64,000 nt of DNA, taken from the NCBI GenBank assembly GCA_016800925.1, contig JABCPU010000151.1:1-64000 (forward strand), in the 5' to 3' direction. The DNA comes from Suillus spraguei. Taxonomy: Eukaryota > Basidiomycota > Agaricomycetes > Boletales > Suillaceae. The notes below the pieces were generated by a model that was not told where the DNA came from, did not search any database, and saw only the letters and a list, made by a program, of their open reading frames with translations. Within the stretch, counting starts at the first letter, position 1. Each line of letters begins with the position of its first letter. Of this stretch, positions 26,240 through 38,799 are shown one piece after another. Made by a program: the position numbers and the translations under genes.

Positions 26240-27671
26240 ATGTCCCCTTCCACCGATCCTGTTGCACGCAACATAATCATCATAACAAGTGCGTTCCAGT
26301 TGCTATTTGAACATTTTTCCGTTTATCTAGACTCATCAGCGACATTAACTGTGCTCATGGTCCTTGAGTATATCTGGTTTCTATCCGATGAAATTAGGCT
26401 GGTCTGGCCGTAAGCACTTGTCCGTGTATCGCTAAACGCCATCGATAAGCATTTTTCTGGAGAACAGGCGATTTTGGAAGACCACAGAATCAAAGATTTA
26501 TGTGGTGACCAGGTATGCTGGTTTGGCTGGACAAAGGTGGGCGGTTCAATGACTCAAGGCCGCATGCTTACCTCCTGTTGCTAGCTTCAACATCTGGTTT
26601 GCGTTTAGGATGGTCTCAGGGGTTCCCAACAGTACGTTCACTTGCAGAACATGGATTTTATACCAGGCCGCGACGACCCAGTGTCTGTTGCTTTCAGTGG
26701 AGTTATTACTCATGCTGCGGGGTGCGTGGCTTTGATTTTACTCTATGTAACTGTGTATTAGCCCTCATTGCAGTGTACAAGATGTACAAAAAAAACGAAA
26801 CTATCCGTATACTCTTGTTCATCTTCGGTAGCGCGCAGTCTGCTGCCTTGGCAGTCAACACTCGATTATTTATGACTGGCACTAGTTATTTCCCCACTTG
26901 CGTCATAATCTCGCCTCATCATAGTCGGATCTATATCAGGTGGGGATGTTCACACTTTTGTATACGTGATTACTGAGTCGAGAACCAGCGCCTCAATCAT
27001 TTTAACCTTTATGCTCATCCTTATTACAATGCTATGGCGATTCTTCGGAAGCACGTCGAGCTGGACAGAAACTCCACGTACTTGGCTCAAGCTTGCGGTC
27101 CGCGACGGTAGCTGCACGACCATTGCGATAATGGGTAGGTTTCGTGTTCTAATTTGTTCATATATGCTCATCACTCCAGTGATCTTTATCTTTATGTTTC
27201 TTTGCACCACACGTGTCATCAACACACGGATGAGTGGAAACTTTGTCTTCTAGTAAGTTTTGCATGTACCGCATGTTTCTCTGCTCACTGGATTTCATTA
27301 GTGTATTGTTTTCCTGCCTTTGGTTTGCTGTTGAGTGCGAGACTTCAGGCGGTCATTCTCTTCCTCATTCACTTTTTCAGGCTGGACGCATAGTTCTTCA
27401 CCAAGAGAAGTTCCGCAAAATCCAAGAATCCCAGAAAGGGAACGTTCATGATCCAAGTCGGTGGACTGAGACGATCGAGGTGGACCTTGGCGATGTTGAA
27501 CCTTTTGATGACCCTGATGCATGTCCAACGAGCGCGTCCAGCTTGGAGGTCGAGTCGACCAAAGCCTTTACCTCGTTCGACTCTATGTCGGACGCAGGGA
27601 CAAGGGATATCACCGACGAACATATTTACGAGTGGGAGGATGAGCTGCGCACCTACATTCATGCTCATTGA
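26240..27671 (+). CDS. DUF6533-type multi-pass membrane protein
   Basis: Member of a large Agaricomycete family of about seven-helix membrane proteins with an N-terminal DUF6533 domain; biochemical role unknown. Exons join to give, in order, MSPSTDPVARNIIII, EYIWFLSDEIRLVWPRFW (the family core LxxEIrliW), RTWILYQAATTQCLLLSVEL then LLLMLRVYKMYKKN, a helix around LLFIFGSAQSAALAV, YVITESRTSASIILTFMLIL, and RTWLKLAVRDGSCTTIAIM. The hydrophilic tail after RIVLHQEKFRK is acidic and Ser-rich, ending YEWEDELRTYIHAH. Seven or more short introns interrupt it. The junction between the penultimate exon (HWISL) and the tail is not certain, nor is the one near 26925. No definite frameshift was seen. Confidence 0.7.
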
Positions 27672-28614
27672 AAAGAAGCATGAGTGGTGAGGGATCAGGC
27701 TTTAGGAAGTAATTGTAAATCCATTCGTTTTATGAGACAATCACGAGTTCCGTAGTACATACTTGACATATCACTAATAGTTTCACATTGCCAGGCATAT
27801 GGTGCTACCTTTGGACTGAAGCGCAGATGGTCACCCAGGTAAGGTAGTCGATGCGAGCGCCTGTGGAATCTGTGGAAGGGTGATCTCGATGACTTTAACA
27901 CACTCGGTCGCCACTACTAGGCCGGCTCGTCTGAGTCCTTGCCTTATGTGGACGACAACCGAAGGTCATAGAACAGCTTTGTCGAGCTTTGACCTTCGTT
28001 CTGCCCGATTCCAGTGTTGTATTTGTGGTTTGATAGGTGGAAAAGTACTCACAAAAATCAGGCTTCAAGTTTTCTTAGCACTTCCTTCTCACATCCATAC
28101 CGTATACACTGAAGGACCGATTCCCTTTTCAATCACATATTCTCCACTACATTATTTGTGTTAATGCACCTAAAATCCAACAAAGTACGCTCTTGTTCAG
28201 GTTGTAAATAATACGTCAGCCTCAGTTTCCTGCTCCACTATTGATGCAAGCTAGAACACAGACCGAACGTAAAGAAGTGAAAGTAAAACAAGGCGACTTG
28301 ACTTGTGTCCAAGTCTCCGGGCTCCGAGTTCACGTTGAACAGTTGATAATGTACTCACTCAGAAGAATGATCATATTCAGGCTGGTCATCGCTCTAGTAA
28401 TAGTATTACCTTAGCCATGGCCGTGATTCAATAAGCGAGGAGGAGCAAATGTAATGGATGAAAGGATTCCGAGATAAGGTGCAATGCACAAAGTGGAGTA
28501 GGGTGAATATATAAAAAGTGGCGCGTGCGGATTGCATTTTATAAGAGACCGTACAAATCAGTATGCTGCTTTGCACCTGAAAACTGATCTTTTGTATATT
28601 TTGGCAATTTCATA
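27672..28614. other. Intergenic, nothing recognised
   Basis: Between the convergent DUF6533 gene and the aspartic protease relic. No frame with a domain, no obvious repeat. Confidence 0.4.
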
Positions 28615-29860
28615 TTAGTTGGTGGTGGCATCAGTGAACGGGGTTATGCCAAAACCGACACAGGAGTGGGAGCCATCGAGCACACTGTAGAAGCACTGGA
28701 TAAATGTGTACCCATTAATTAATAAAGTCAAACCCTCGGCCAGAGCGCGTGCCAATGTCGGTAACGGTGAGATTATGGCATCAGGATCACCAGGGCCATC
28801 AAGCTTGGAGTTGAGAGAACGAGGCCAGCGTGAGACTAAAGATTTCTTCTGCAAAATAGTGAACAAGGGGTGTGAGGACTGGCAGAATTGACATACGCGG
28901 CCAATATGGAAGTCCAAGCTCTGTAGGACACTGTACTGGTCAGAGGTAATACTAAGGAGACCAGTCGCCCGATCGAAATTACCGCCGGTTGCAGCCTCGT
29001 ACCTCTCAAAGGCATCTATCGAGCGCTGATATTACACGCTACACTCTGAATACACACAGGAGACAGTGAAAAGAAAGCAACAGTGGAGTCCAAGATCGTC
29101 GTGGGGCCGTAGGTGATGCTCTGATCAATACCCCAATAGTCCGATACGGGGTAGATGGCGGTGATAAGATGTCCTCGTCAAGGACTGACACAAAACAGTT
29201 ACTATCAGTCTGGATTGATCTAGGAGCTGAGATAGCTTACGTGTATGCAATGTTACCAATGTACTTAGTATAGTTAGTTCCACCAAAGGTGAGCCCTCCG
29301 AAATGGCTGTCTGGATTCCCAGTGACGGGCTGGAAAAGATACCAACAACGTGCTGACCAATAAGGCTTGGCATGAGTTTGAAGGGGGATGTGAACAGAAA
29401 AATGGGTATGGTACGAGTAAGAATGACAAGCGAAAAGCAAGGAACAGTCACGAGACGGATGACGCGTCGGTTACCACGTATGGAGTGTCAGCGCCAATCC
29501 ATGTGTTCGGGCTGCCGGTGTCAATAATGAAGTTGTCTTCAACAATGCATTAGTAGGTATGTTTTTTCAGTGTCGAACTGATAGGTTGTGTGGGTGTGGG
29601 GGGGCTACCCATGCCATCAGCAGATTCAGCACGTCGGCCATGCGTGCTGCAGTTCCTGAAGGTTGCCACACGAGCTTTACCGTGCTGCAAGAGGTTAATA
29701 GTACCATTGGAGAAGTCTAGCCTCCTAATGAGGGGGATGGTGATGGAGGAATTGCGAACTTCAATGTGCGATCCCGGGTCGTGATTGGAGAGTTAGTATC
29801 AATAAGAATGCGACATCCTTGTTGACACTGGCTCTCCTGGCTTTGTCAAAGCTAGGAATA
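28615..29860 (-). pseudogene. Pepsin-like aspartic protease (A1) relic
   Basis: Secreted acid protease type seen in wood- and litter-decay fungi. Recognisable pieces in order: a propeptide-like IPLIRRLDFSNGTINLLQHG; the first catalytic loop NFIIDTGSPNTWIGADTPYV (Asp present); DSHFGGLTFGGTNYTKYIGN; DYWGIDQSITYGPTTILDST; RSIDAFERYEAATGG; and the C-terminus INGYTFIQCFYSVLDG...GFGITPFTDATTN. The second active-site loop (VDTGT), expected right after ITYGPTTILDST, is not found; the sequence there is unrelated and shifts frame. No credible signal peptide precedes the propeptide. I read it as a decayed gene with one catalytic Asp lost. The 5' limit is approximate. Confidence 0.65.
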
Positions 29861-32800
29861 TGGTTTACTGGAAAGTAACATCATACTCTGTAGCCCGTTA
29901 TATACTTATGTGCTAGCGAACGCGATGACGATGTTGGGCACCTTAGCCACGTATGAAAAATCCCCTTCGAAAAAGTAATGATGAGGTAGTTGTGATCCGA
30001 GTCATCGCGGGTGCAAGGATGGATAAAATGTGGCAAGAAACAGTTTGCTTTCAATCCTGGCAGGTGGCAGGAAATTACAATTCACTTGTTCACCAACGGG
30101 CCGTGCAAACGTTACCTCACATTCATTTCCGTCATCAGCCTGAGCTGTCAAAAGCGCCCAGAACCGGAAAGGCACGGCGGCTCCCGGACTCCCGCGCCGC
30201 CGATCAGTGACCTCACCAGCCTCACAAGTATGACACGTTGTCATACTACACGACATCTGCGACATCTACCACTAACCTCCCACGCCTCCTCGCCGACCCG
30301 ATACCCTGCGGGACCTCGCAAGCACCACATATCGTGTTACAAGATACCTGCAAGCCTCCCACGCTCTTGCGAAGACCAAGTTCCTTCCCTCTAGTAAAGG
30401 TATGCTTATGCTTCTGTGATGAATTTTATCTTGTCCGCCACCAGGTCAGTCTATTTTTATTTTCAAATATTTCAGTACATTCTAATTGTACAGTACTTAT
30501 GAGTACTGCTGACCCTCAGCACTATCAATCTGCCAATCCGATAGTAAAAGGTCTATTGTAGGGAAAGGTCTTGGTACTGTATAATACCGGTGGCTTGCAG
30601 TGCCCAGCACCAGGACAACAAGTTAGCATCAGACCGCAATGGCAGTGATCAATGAGTCAAAAGGCACTTCAAGGCACTGATAAGGGAGCACCTTTTCAGA
30701 ATTACTATCAGTCTACAGTTACTAAGGGTACTCGCAGTGCCTGGTGTAGGATTAAAAGAAGCCTCAGCTGTACAGTCACAAGAGTATCTCGGCTCGTGCT
30801 CTCGAGCGACATAATCATTCTTATGGTCGATGTCCATAGCTTCCGTGCGACTGTAATAAAAAATAAGTGGGATCCCATCGTTACTGTGGCATCAGATAAT
30901 CATCCAAGGACTGACATACCTACGCGAAGAACCAGAAAGGTATTTGAAGGTGTACCTTTTCTTCTTGGTAACCTTATGGAGTGATTTATCGCGCTTTGCA
31001 AGCATGGTCGTGAACTCCAGGTAATTGGGTGCAAGAGACGTGAAAGACGACTTCTTTTGGACCTTCATAGACTTCACCTGAATCAGCTCGTTGGCTTTAG
31101 TTTCGCCATTGTTTTCCGTCGAGTTTTTCGTAGATCTATCATAAAGACTGTCTCAAACCGAGGTGTTTCTGGCTCAGGGGGTACGGAAGGTGAAGTCATA
31201 TCACTGAAAGCAAGTATACTGTCTACCTGAACGGTCCGCACAGGCTGCCTAGCTTGTCCTCAGTTCCTAATTCCGAGACGTGAATGCGTTTCCGCATAAT
31301 TATAGAAACAGCTGTAATATAATAGTACAGCCTGCGGTTGTAGGTTACCGGGAGATAAAACTTACACATTTTGAATTTCGTCGGATTTTCAAATTCAATT
31401 CTCACTCGTTCTTGCCGGTAACAATTTTGTGTCAAAGTCCAGTGCTTATCATGTGGTGTAGGGGAAAGAAATCTTTTTGGGCGGCAGAACAGCAATTGGC
31501 AAATTCGAAATTCTCGAATTTTGACAACACAACCAAATAACACACAAGCCTACTAGGTACATAGCATACCAAGATTTTTTCGAGAAATAGCTGCGTCTGT
31601 GTACAATACTGTAAGGCTTGCGGTGGGTTCGATAGGGATTGTTAACGAAACGATTGGGATATAAGAGTGGACAGTGAGTGATAACGGATAGGAACAGATC
31701 TTTTATTGTTGGTGAGTGTGCACCGGACTAGACTTTTGAGGCAAGTGGCGGAATAGGACGTCTCAAGGGCTTTCTCTAAGACGCTTTTTGAGCAGAGATC
31801 TTCTAAGGTAGAATTCGCTGTAGATACCAGAGTGTACATGAGCTAGATATACGGAAATGATAAGGTTTCGTCCTGAACGCGCCACTGAAAATAAAGAGGG
31901 CGTGAAAATCGAGTGCGCAGTTTTTTGACAGTGGCGAGGAAAATAGTATCAGTAACGAGGGACGAGGACTGGAAGTAGAAAGAGATAACGAGTTATATAG
32001 TAATAGGGACTGGAAGCATGTGGTTTTGAAGACGGCAGTGTGGTAATATGGTAAGGACAAAGAGGAATGTCTCCGCGTGACCTGAGTGCGAAAGGTAGTA
32101 ACGCTACGTAAGTCACGTGGACGGTCTCGAACGCTCGAGCGTTTAAGTTCATTTTTGAAGCATTATTGTCGGGGCTTAGAGGATATGAAATCCTTACAAT
32201 ACTCTTGTGACTCTGTTTCCATCTACGAGTTGTCACATTTCGGTGCTAAAATTGATCGCAGGTTCTGCGAGCAGCCAGTCAATCAGAGAAGATACGGACT
32301 CGACGCCGATTGCCACTTCAGCCAGCCTTTGCAGTCACTGGCTACTCCGCGCGAGGCCAATTCCTGCCCCATATTCTCGTAAACCTTCATGAAGGTGGCT
32401 TCGCAGCTTACGTAGCTGTATCTCGTGCGCGAGAACGAAACGGGTCATGTAGCACCCAAAGAGTCACCTTCAAGTCGGAGCAGTCGAACAAGCGCGATGA
32501 TCTCGCATAGCTTGGCCTGAAGTGATCCGTTTCAACGCACTGGAACATAATACATTAGGTGGACTACATCTGTACCTGATGCAGAGGCGGAGAGGCAACT
32601 TGTCCGAGTACAGATATCAGTGGAATTTGACGGAGTGATAATAACTTGAAGAACGAGAACAGGAAAGAAGGAGCCTACATGAGAGAGCATACCACGCAAT
32701 CGCTCTCTTTCTTCGATAAGAATCAGCGTGATATCGATATCCACGATCACATCAAACACCAATCATTCCACAAATATCTCTTTGCCTCGTGTCGCCACCT

Positions 32801-33719
32801 TTTCAGGTCCTCAGCACGAGATATTTGTCCACCCATCCACCCCTCTCCATTGATACGCCACCGTGTTCTAGTCCGGTTTTGTTTTCTTTCTCTTTGCGGT
32901 CCCAGGGTCTGAGGCCAGGCCCAGCATATCCATATCACCGGTATAGTGCAGTGGCTTCAACTATCTGCCTATCTGTGGTTGTGCATTTAGCAATGCCATA
33001 ACCCGTCAGCGGAGAACTGACGCTCATTGGTGATGAGTAGCCCAATTTGCATAATCCGATAGTGGCACAACGTTGAACCTTTGGTCATCACCGCAGACAC
33101 GTAGTATGCGCCTAGCACACATTCGGCACCGCTATTGTCACGGGCATATCACAGGCACTAGTAATGACGTTTGACCATTCCTGTCTAACACTATCCGATG
33201 CTTTCGCACGAATGCCGTAATCGACTGGAGGGGACTCCATCAGTGATCGGGACTCTTCTATTCTTGCCCATGAAGAGCTGATGCAAGTGGTCGTAGCATC
33301 ATTGCACTAACGTACGGAGCCGGCTAGCCGTTTCACCGCGAGTTAATTTGGATATTGTCTGAGACTCCGAGTTATGGTGTCGTGGTATGTCATCATTAAT
33401 GCATGGACAGGTTATCGCTAAATTGCCGCAGTAGTACACCGGTGACACCGGGCGTTGATAGTAGCTAGGCGTGCAATCACAGTCATGCCGAAAAGTATAA
33501 ACGCGCTAGATGCTTTGAACCAGAACATTGTAAGGCTATGCAATACCGCATAATAAAAGTTGCAACAGCGCTAACAAATGAAGTCGAAAGGTACTAACTG
33601 CTTTGAGCGGGAAGACACCAAGGCTATGCTGTAAGATAAAGGCTGAAAGGGCACTATATAGTTTCCACTGGCACTACTCTTGCGAACGACAGCATCACCA
33701 CCTATCGCGGACAATCGCG
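29861..33719. other. Intergenic; right part is duplicated laccase upstream DNA
   Basis: No supported gene. Short frames at 30002-30265 (-) and 30238-30560 (+) have protein-like composition but no family I know. From about 33030 to 33720 the sequence resembles 21210-22157, the region upstream of laccase 1, showing that the laccase duplication carried roughly 0.7-0.9 kb of 5' flank. Confidence 0.45.
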
Positions 33720-35902
33720 ATGCGTATTCTTTTTCTAATCGTATCACTCATCTCATCGATCAATGCCGCATCTCTAGTATCTCGCTCAGAGTCCTACCCA
33801 CTAACACAGCCTGTTGTACATGGCCCCAAAGCCAGAATCACCATCGGTAATAGATACATCGCTCCGGATGGCTTCAACCGCTCGTAATTACATTACAACG
33901 GTACTGAAAGCTCACTACTAATATTTGACAGAACAAGTCTTGTTGATGGCATATTTCCTGGACCTTTGATTACAGCCCAGAAGGTGAATTTTTGTTGGCC
34001 TTGTGGGGTGCCAGTGCTGACCTCACAATAGGGAGATCACTTCGATATTGAAGTAGTCAACAAGCTCACGGACGACACAATGTTCCTTCTTACCAGCATC
34101 GTAAGCAGAAGCAAATCGGTAATATTTGTTAAAGCTAACCTTGTTTATGGCAGCACTGGCATGGCATCTTCCAGAATAGGACGAACTATGCCGATGGGAC
34201 GTCCTTCGTCACTCAGTGCCCCATCACGCCGAACCACACTTTTTTACATTCTTTCTCCGCCCAGGGTCAGACAGGCACTTTCTGGTATCACAGTCATTAT
34301 TCTGTTCAATACGCAAGTATCACTCGAACTCTGTATACACAGTAGAGGACTGACCTATGGAACAGTGCGATGGTGTCAGGGGAGCTCTGGTAATCTACGA
34401 TCCTGATGACCCCTTGGGATACTTGTACGATATCGACGATGGTGAGCGAAAATTAGTTCATATGAACCCTCTGACCATCATGTGTTTCTAGCAAGTACCG
34501 TAATCACGCTTTCCGACTGGTGAGTTTTACGAACATGGGTGATCTGCCCGATTTAATCAGGACCACTAGGTATCATACTGTGTCCCCGGAATTAATCGGC
34601 ACGGTACCCGTTGCGAACTCTATGCTTATCAATGGCCGTGGCCGCTATGCTGGCGGACCCCTGGCTGAGCTCGCTGTGATCACTGTCAAGCCGGGAAAGC
34701 GATATCGCTTTCGCCTGGTTCAAACGTCATGCGACTCCTATGTCCAGTTCTCCATCGATGGCCACAATTTAACTGTCATTGAAGCGGATGGACAGCTGAC
34801 TGAACCTCTAGTAGTAGATCAGCTCAAGATTTTTGCGGCTCAGCGCTACTCTGTGGTTCTAGTGGCCAATCAGCCAGTGGATAACTACTGGGTACGCAGT
34901 CTTCCTAGTACAGGGGTGCGTCCTATGTCAACGCAACAAACTCTGCTATCCTGCGCTACGAAGGCGCCCCAGAGGTCGACCCTACTACACCCAATCCATC
35001 AACATTTACGAATCCATTGGTAGAGACAAACTTGCATGCTCTAATCAATCCTGCTGCTCCTGGAGTTCCAGGGTATGGTAATGCAGATCACAACCTCGCC
35101 CTCGTAATTTCCCTCGATGGCGCACTATTCTATGTTAATAATACCTCATTCGTATCCCCCTCCGTTCCTGTTCTCCTCCAAATTCTTAGTGGAACTCGAC
35201 ACCCTTCTGAGCTGCTTCCAAATGGGAGTGTGTACATTTTAGAGCCCAACAAAGTGATAGAGTTGACGATGTCAGTAACCGGTTTCGGTGGACCTGTACG
35301 TCTTTTGCATTTTGATGTTTACCGACTGATATATGTTGTATCAGCATCCCATACATATGCATGGGGTAAGTTTGTTGTGACTTTGATTTAAGGCATGTTT
35401 GACTGGTACTCATTATTATTAGCATGCATTTTCTGTCGTTCAGAGCGCGGGCAGCAGTACCTTCAATTACGCGAACCCCGTTCGCCGTGATGTGGTCAGC
35501 GCCGGAATCGCTGGGCAACAAATGGTGATCCGATGGGTGACGGATAATTCTGGTCCCTGGTTCTTGCACTGGTCTGACATTATTTTTATCGAGTTGTCGG
35601 GGATACTGACCTTGAACTGACAGTCACATTGATTGGCACCTTCAAGCGTATGTGTATAAATGAAGTTCCTGTGAACGAAATTGCTAATCCTTCAAATCCA
35701 GCGGTCTTGCGGTGGTGATGGCGGAAAGTCCCTTTGAGACTAGCAGACACGTTAGCCCCGTGCCATGTGAGTCATATATGAAGAATCTATGCTTCTCTTG
35801 TTAATTTGCTTTACAGATGAATGGGATCGCTTATGTCCAGTCTACGATCATTACCAGGAAACGCTTCCCACAGTAGCTAAGGGACGTTTAGATGCCAACT
35901 GA
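33720..35902 (+). pseudogene. Laccase paralogue 2, one frameshift
   Basis: Multicopper oxidase close to laccase 1. Signal peptide MRILFLIVSLISSINA; copper segments [28 protein letters not shown] and HCHIDWHLQAGL, so the axial T1 residue is Leu rather than Phe. The frame is open except for one single-base loss in a G run at about 34910-34916 (after YWVRSLPST), relative to both other copies. The GC-AG intron at 34313-34365 is conserved. The donor after WFLHC is GTCTGA where the others have GTATGA. The C-terminus is YEWDRLCPVYD...RLDAN. If the missing base is a sequence error, this is an intact gene. Confidence 0.85.
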
Positions 35903-38799
35903 ACGATAAGCTCGATCTGTTCACCTTTGGACGTTTTGTACAGTGAATTGTAACCCTCCTTTTGTAAATAGTATTCGAATATCTTTTATTCTTGAAAGTG
36001 TAGTGTATAGCTGTATATATGCGAACGAATGTGTGCCCAGGTCAAACGTGGCTTTCTGGGGATTAATGTTTGACATCGTTGCATGAACAGGTCGCAGGGG
36101 GCACTGTTCGTGGTGTAGGGTCTATGATGCAAGGTGGCGATGTATCCCCGTATGAGTAATTTAAACCTTGACAGATCATCGCGGTGATCGGGCTTGCGTA
36201 TTTCATATCGCTAGCAGACATTTCATTGTATTGCGCGTACAGCAGATGGGTGTGGTGTATTTGGATGAGTTGACAGCGCAAGGAGTAAGGTATTGGATAC
36301 CAATAGGAGATGATGCTATGGAGCCTAGAAGATATGAATTGGGAGCAGAGACACGGAGATACACACGGTATTCCGTTGCCCTGATGACGGTCGAGTTCGC
36401 CGCATGATCACGGAATGCTAGTTAACGTTGAACCAGGGTCGTCATATATATAAGGTATAGCTTGAGAGACAAACCTTATCACGATGTTTCAGTCGGCATC
36501 TGTCTCATGAAGCATTTTCCCGTTCATGTCAACGGAAACGGTTGTCACATGATTAGCTGTCAAAACTGACACCAGACGGAAAGTTGCATGATCAAGTCTG
36601 GAGGCGTGCAAGCCGCTCGGCTGTTCCCAGTAAGCATACGTTCCCATCTCCACTTTCGTGTATCCCGCGCCCACTATTGCCATGAGTCAGTATCAAATCG
36701 GATCAGCCTCATGGCTCTCGCCTGTGCCGCTGCCAGCACGCGGCATCACGATTAATCATTGCTGTGGCGGTCCTGTGGAGTCCCTCCTACCATCTGTATT
36801 AGTTATCATACTACATCACATGCAATAATATCAATAGCCATCTAGATTTTATCGATCATCCGTGCTCAGCCCTAATTCACTTTATGAATCTAGGCGCTAA
36901 TGAACGTCTGACCAGGTTCAGCCGAGCGGCTGACGAGGCATAAGCCGACTGTAGACTTTCTGGAATATCACATGCCACATGCTCCTCCAAGTTTTTTCGT
37001 GTGCATGAACATTTGGATGTTAGGCGTGTTCTCAGATCACAGAACACGGCGGCGATTTGTTCAGTTGCAATTGGACATTCAAGGCCATAGACTCAATAAC
37101 ATTGCTAATTCATTCTCACTAAATATAGTATTCCGGACATTTCCGGTACATTCATTTGACATTCGTTTTTCATCTTCCCTTAGTCTTCTATCCGAGACTG
37201 AAGGTGCGTAGGTCAATTCATCCCTAGCTACAATATCGTACTAACATACCGTAGGAATACTCATACCTTTGCATCCTCGCATCTCAGGTACTGGTAGGTC
37301 AACAGCGTGAGCATTGCTCACTTCTCCAGTTATGGTTATATCAAGCTGCGGCAGCTCCACCTCTGAATTAATAATAACTCAACTGTTTGCATGCCTGCGC
37401 TCATGCGATTCGTACCACAGTACTAAGCGTCACCGCCATAGCCTGGCTGGCAACCGTGGACGGATTCTCATTGCTGACGAGTCCTTTGTGATTGCTACAC
37501 AGTCTGGTATAACCCGAGCTCGGTCATTATGACTGCGCCGCAACAATCATCCGCCTCCCCTGACCGTTTGGTGCGCATTCGGCTGCCGCTAAGGTCCTAA
37601 TGGACACCTACCGCGATAATCAGGCCCCAATCCTCTCTTTATCAAGTCCACCTTAAGCAAATTGAGCAAAGCCATTCCCACTTGGAGACGAAGAGTTTCT
37701 ATTCTAAATCCCGCCGTCGCAGTACCTTATTGCTTGCTTCAAGCGACACAACACAGTACAGTGATGTCACTAATCCTCTTGCAAGGGAAAGCGCAACATT
37801 GACTTGATGTCCCACTCCGTGAGGTTTCTTGCAACGCCAGAATTCTCATCCCGACCATTCTTTTTTCCCTCAGATCTCTGTCAAGACATTTATTGGTTTT
37901 CGGTTGCGAGCTAACCTAACCATACAATTTAGCCTACCAATCCCAGTGTATGCGATCTTGCAATAGCCATACGAGAAGTGACTGTTATCAGTATCTCAGG
38001 TCTGCGGCCAGCCGACGTGTGCGACTAATTAGGTAGTATTGGCACTCAGTCTGACTTTAGCATCGGTGTTGCCCAAGATCATCCGTAATACGGCAAACTC
38101 TTCATCGCGAACAAAAGTCAGAGTAAGCACAGCATGCCCTATTCTGGTACCTCCCGATAGCTGCCTGGTCCCGCGCTCTGACGATATCAGATATATAACT
38201 CACACTTTAACCTCCTGCATCACAGCATCAGGAGTGTCGGTTAGATGCCGGAATAAAACATCCGCCATTTCCCTTTTCATTTTTTTAAACCTGTTGCTTA
38301 ACACAGATGAGTCATCAATACTTGCTATGATCGTTCTCAAGACGCATGGACTGAACAGGTCAGTGCTCAGCTTTCTTACAGCGTGTGATTATTTCTTTCA
38401 AATACTCTAGTCCGACTATCTCGCACGGTGTGCTTGACGAGGGGCGACTGCCAGCTATCTACATCCTTCTTGAAAAACCGCATCGGACTGCTCTCATAAC
38501 CTAGTATGAGCACTGCTATGAGTTGGTCAGCTGTTATGGCCGCCTGTTTTATCTCATGTTGTGTTCAAGTCATGTTTGCATGGCACACGAAAATTCTTCG
38601 ACGCATCGGCTGACTCTTGGAGTAGCACACAGTTAGGATTCCGATGAGGTTATTGACCGACTGTGTTCCGCGTGATCACACGATCACGCTCAAAGCTATC
38701 TACCGCTGAAGGATAAAAGCTTCGAAGAGAAATGTATCCCCTCATCCCATTCATTTTCTCCATTTCACTACTCTCCTGGCGAGAGCCCTTTCTTTCGTG
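35903..38799. other. Intergenic with one minor relic
   Basis: No intact gene. A minus-strand frame at 36489-36683 (contains TYAYWEQPSGLHASRLDHAT) reads like a last exon of unknown type. 37200-38350 shows nothing recognisable. From about 38400 there is weak similarity to the upstream regions of laccases 1 and 2. Confidence 0.4.
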
